Positions 5,429 to 5,871 of a DNA stretch of 5,871 nucleotides are shown piece by piece (the first letter of the stretch is position 1; every line of letters begins with the position of its first letter). The notes beneath the pieces were generated by a model that was given only the letters and a program-made list of their open reading frames with translations, made no database searches and was not told the DNA's origin. The DNA comes from Thiohalobacter sp. Its GTDB lineage: Bacteria; Pseudomonadota; Gammaproteobacteria; DSM-19610. The position numbers were made by a program, and so were the translations under genes. The stretch spans positions 1 to 5,871 of the forward strand of contig JALVCM010000020.1 in assembly GCA_027010005.1 (NCBI GenBank), given 5' to 3'.

Positions 5429-5857
5429 CTATATGACAGCCGCCAGCTCTGGTGATATGTCGGGCGGGGGGCTCGTCCACGATGTCGGCGCAGCAAAGGA
5501 ATACAGGTTCCGAAATGCGTAGTCGTCGTGCCGATCGTTCACGCGCCCGTTGCTCCAGTCCGTCATGACATCGTAGATGCCTTGAGACTTTTCCCGGTTC
5601 CAGCTATCCATGAACCGATTGCCGCTGCATTCAACAATGGCCAGAAGGTAATCGAGCGCCTGCCGGGTGACAGTGGCGTTCTGCCTTGCCCGCTCAGGTG
5701 CCCGTGCAACTTCCAGCAACCACTGGATGACCTTTTTGGTTTGCTTGGTGGCGGAGTTGGTCTGAGCGACAGCCTCATCAAGGACAGCATACTGACTCGG
5801 TGTCAGGTGTACCAGTTCAACTTGGTTGTCATAGCTGTGGTCGTCTTCATCACCCAT
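5429..5857 (-). CDS. Hypothetical protein, family not recognised
   Basis: I do not recognise this 142-residue product. It begins MGDEDDHSYD, acidic and polar, then has two or three likely helices (about 20-32, 38-56 and 62-78), a Trp/Asp/Arg-rich part at about 85-115 (MDSWNREK; DVMTDWSNGRVNDRHDDYAF), and a Pro-rich tail (TSPPPDISPEL). There is no signal peptide, membrane segment or known motif. Codon choice is varied and looks like real coding sequence. The ATG at 5857-5855 has no Shine-Dalgarno sequence in the 14 visible upstream bases, and the frame stays open to the window edge, so the true start could lie beyond it. It runs toward the tRNA, convergent with it, and has no visible link to motility. 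It may be a cargo gene of an island next to the tRNA, which is inference. Confidence 0.55.
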   Translation of the reverse strand: MGDEDDHSYDNQVELVHLTPSQYAVLDEAVAQTNSATKQTKKVIQWLLEVARAPERARQNATVTRQALDYLLAIVECSGNRFMDSWNREKSQGIYDVMTDWSNGRVNDRHDDYAFRNLYSFAAPTSWTSPPPDISPELAAVI

Positions 5858-5871
5858 TTTAGATGCGATCA

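Noticed and set aside
5191..5496. Minus-strand 101-codon frame overlapping the orphan gene
   Set aside because: It runs through the inverted repeat, has low-complexity Arg/Ser/Pro content, overlaps the more gene-like frame at 5429-5857 and has no ribosome binding site that I can see.

Overview
The window looks like chromosomal DNA of a motile gammaproteobacterium with a Pseudomonas/Vibrio-type (RpoN-FliA) flagellar cascade. This rests on the gene order flgB-cheR-cheV / flgA-flgM-flgN-PilZ and on promoter elements that can be read directly: two near-perfect sigma-54 sites and three sigma-28 sites. The species cannot be named from the sequence alone. The DNA is moderately GC-rich.

Layout. On the minus strand, reading right to left, are cheV (chemotaxis coupling protein), cheR (receptor methyltransferase) and the start of flgB (proximal rod protein, cut by the left edge of the window). 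On the plus strand, diverging from cheV, are flgA (P-ring chaperone), flgM (anti-sigma-28 factor), flgN (hook-junction chaperone) and a YcgR/FlgZ-type PilZ protein (c-di-GMP flagellar brake). A short hairpin closes this group. A tRNA-Ala(CGC) gene with encoded CCA follows, then about 250 bp without a convincing gene. The right end holds an unrecognised minus-strand reading frame that may continue past the window edge.

How the parts work together. The promoter map predicts timing from the sequence. flgA and flgB, needed to build the basal body, have sigma-54 -24/-12 sites. cheV-cheR, flgM(-flgN) and the PilZ gene, needed late, have sigma-28 sites. FlgM inhibits sigma-28, so its own sigma-28 promoter gives a feedback loop. 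The cheV (sigma-28) and flgA (sigma-54) promoters stand back to back with 13 bp between their core elements. A GC-rich pair of direct repeats upstream of the flgB sigma-54 promoter is a candidate activator-binding site.

Novelty. The flagellar part is a well-known arrangement and I see no undescribed system in it. The least explained DNA is to the right of the tRNA: an orphan gene, a perfect 11-bp inverted repeat just past its stop, and a tRNA gene of a type that often borders integrated elements. No integrase, insertion sequence or CRISPR array is visible.
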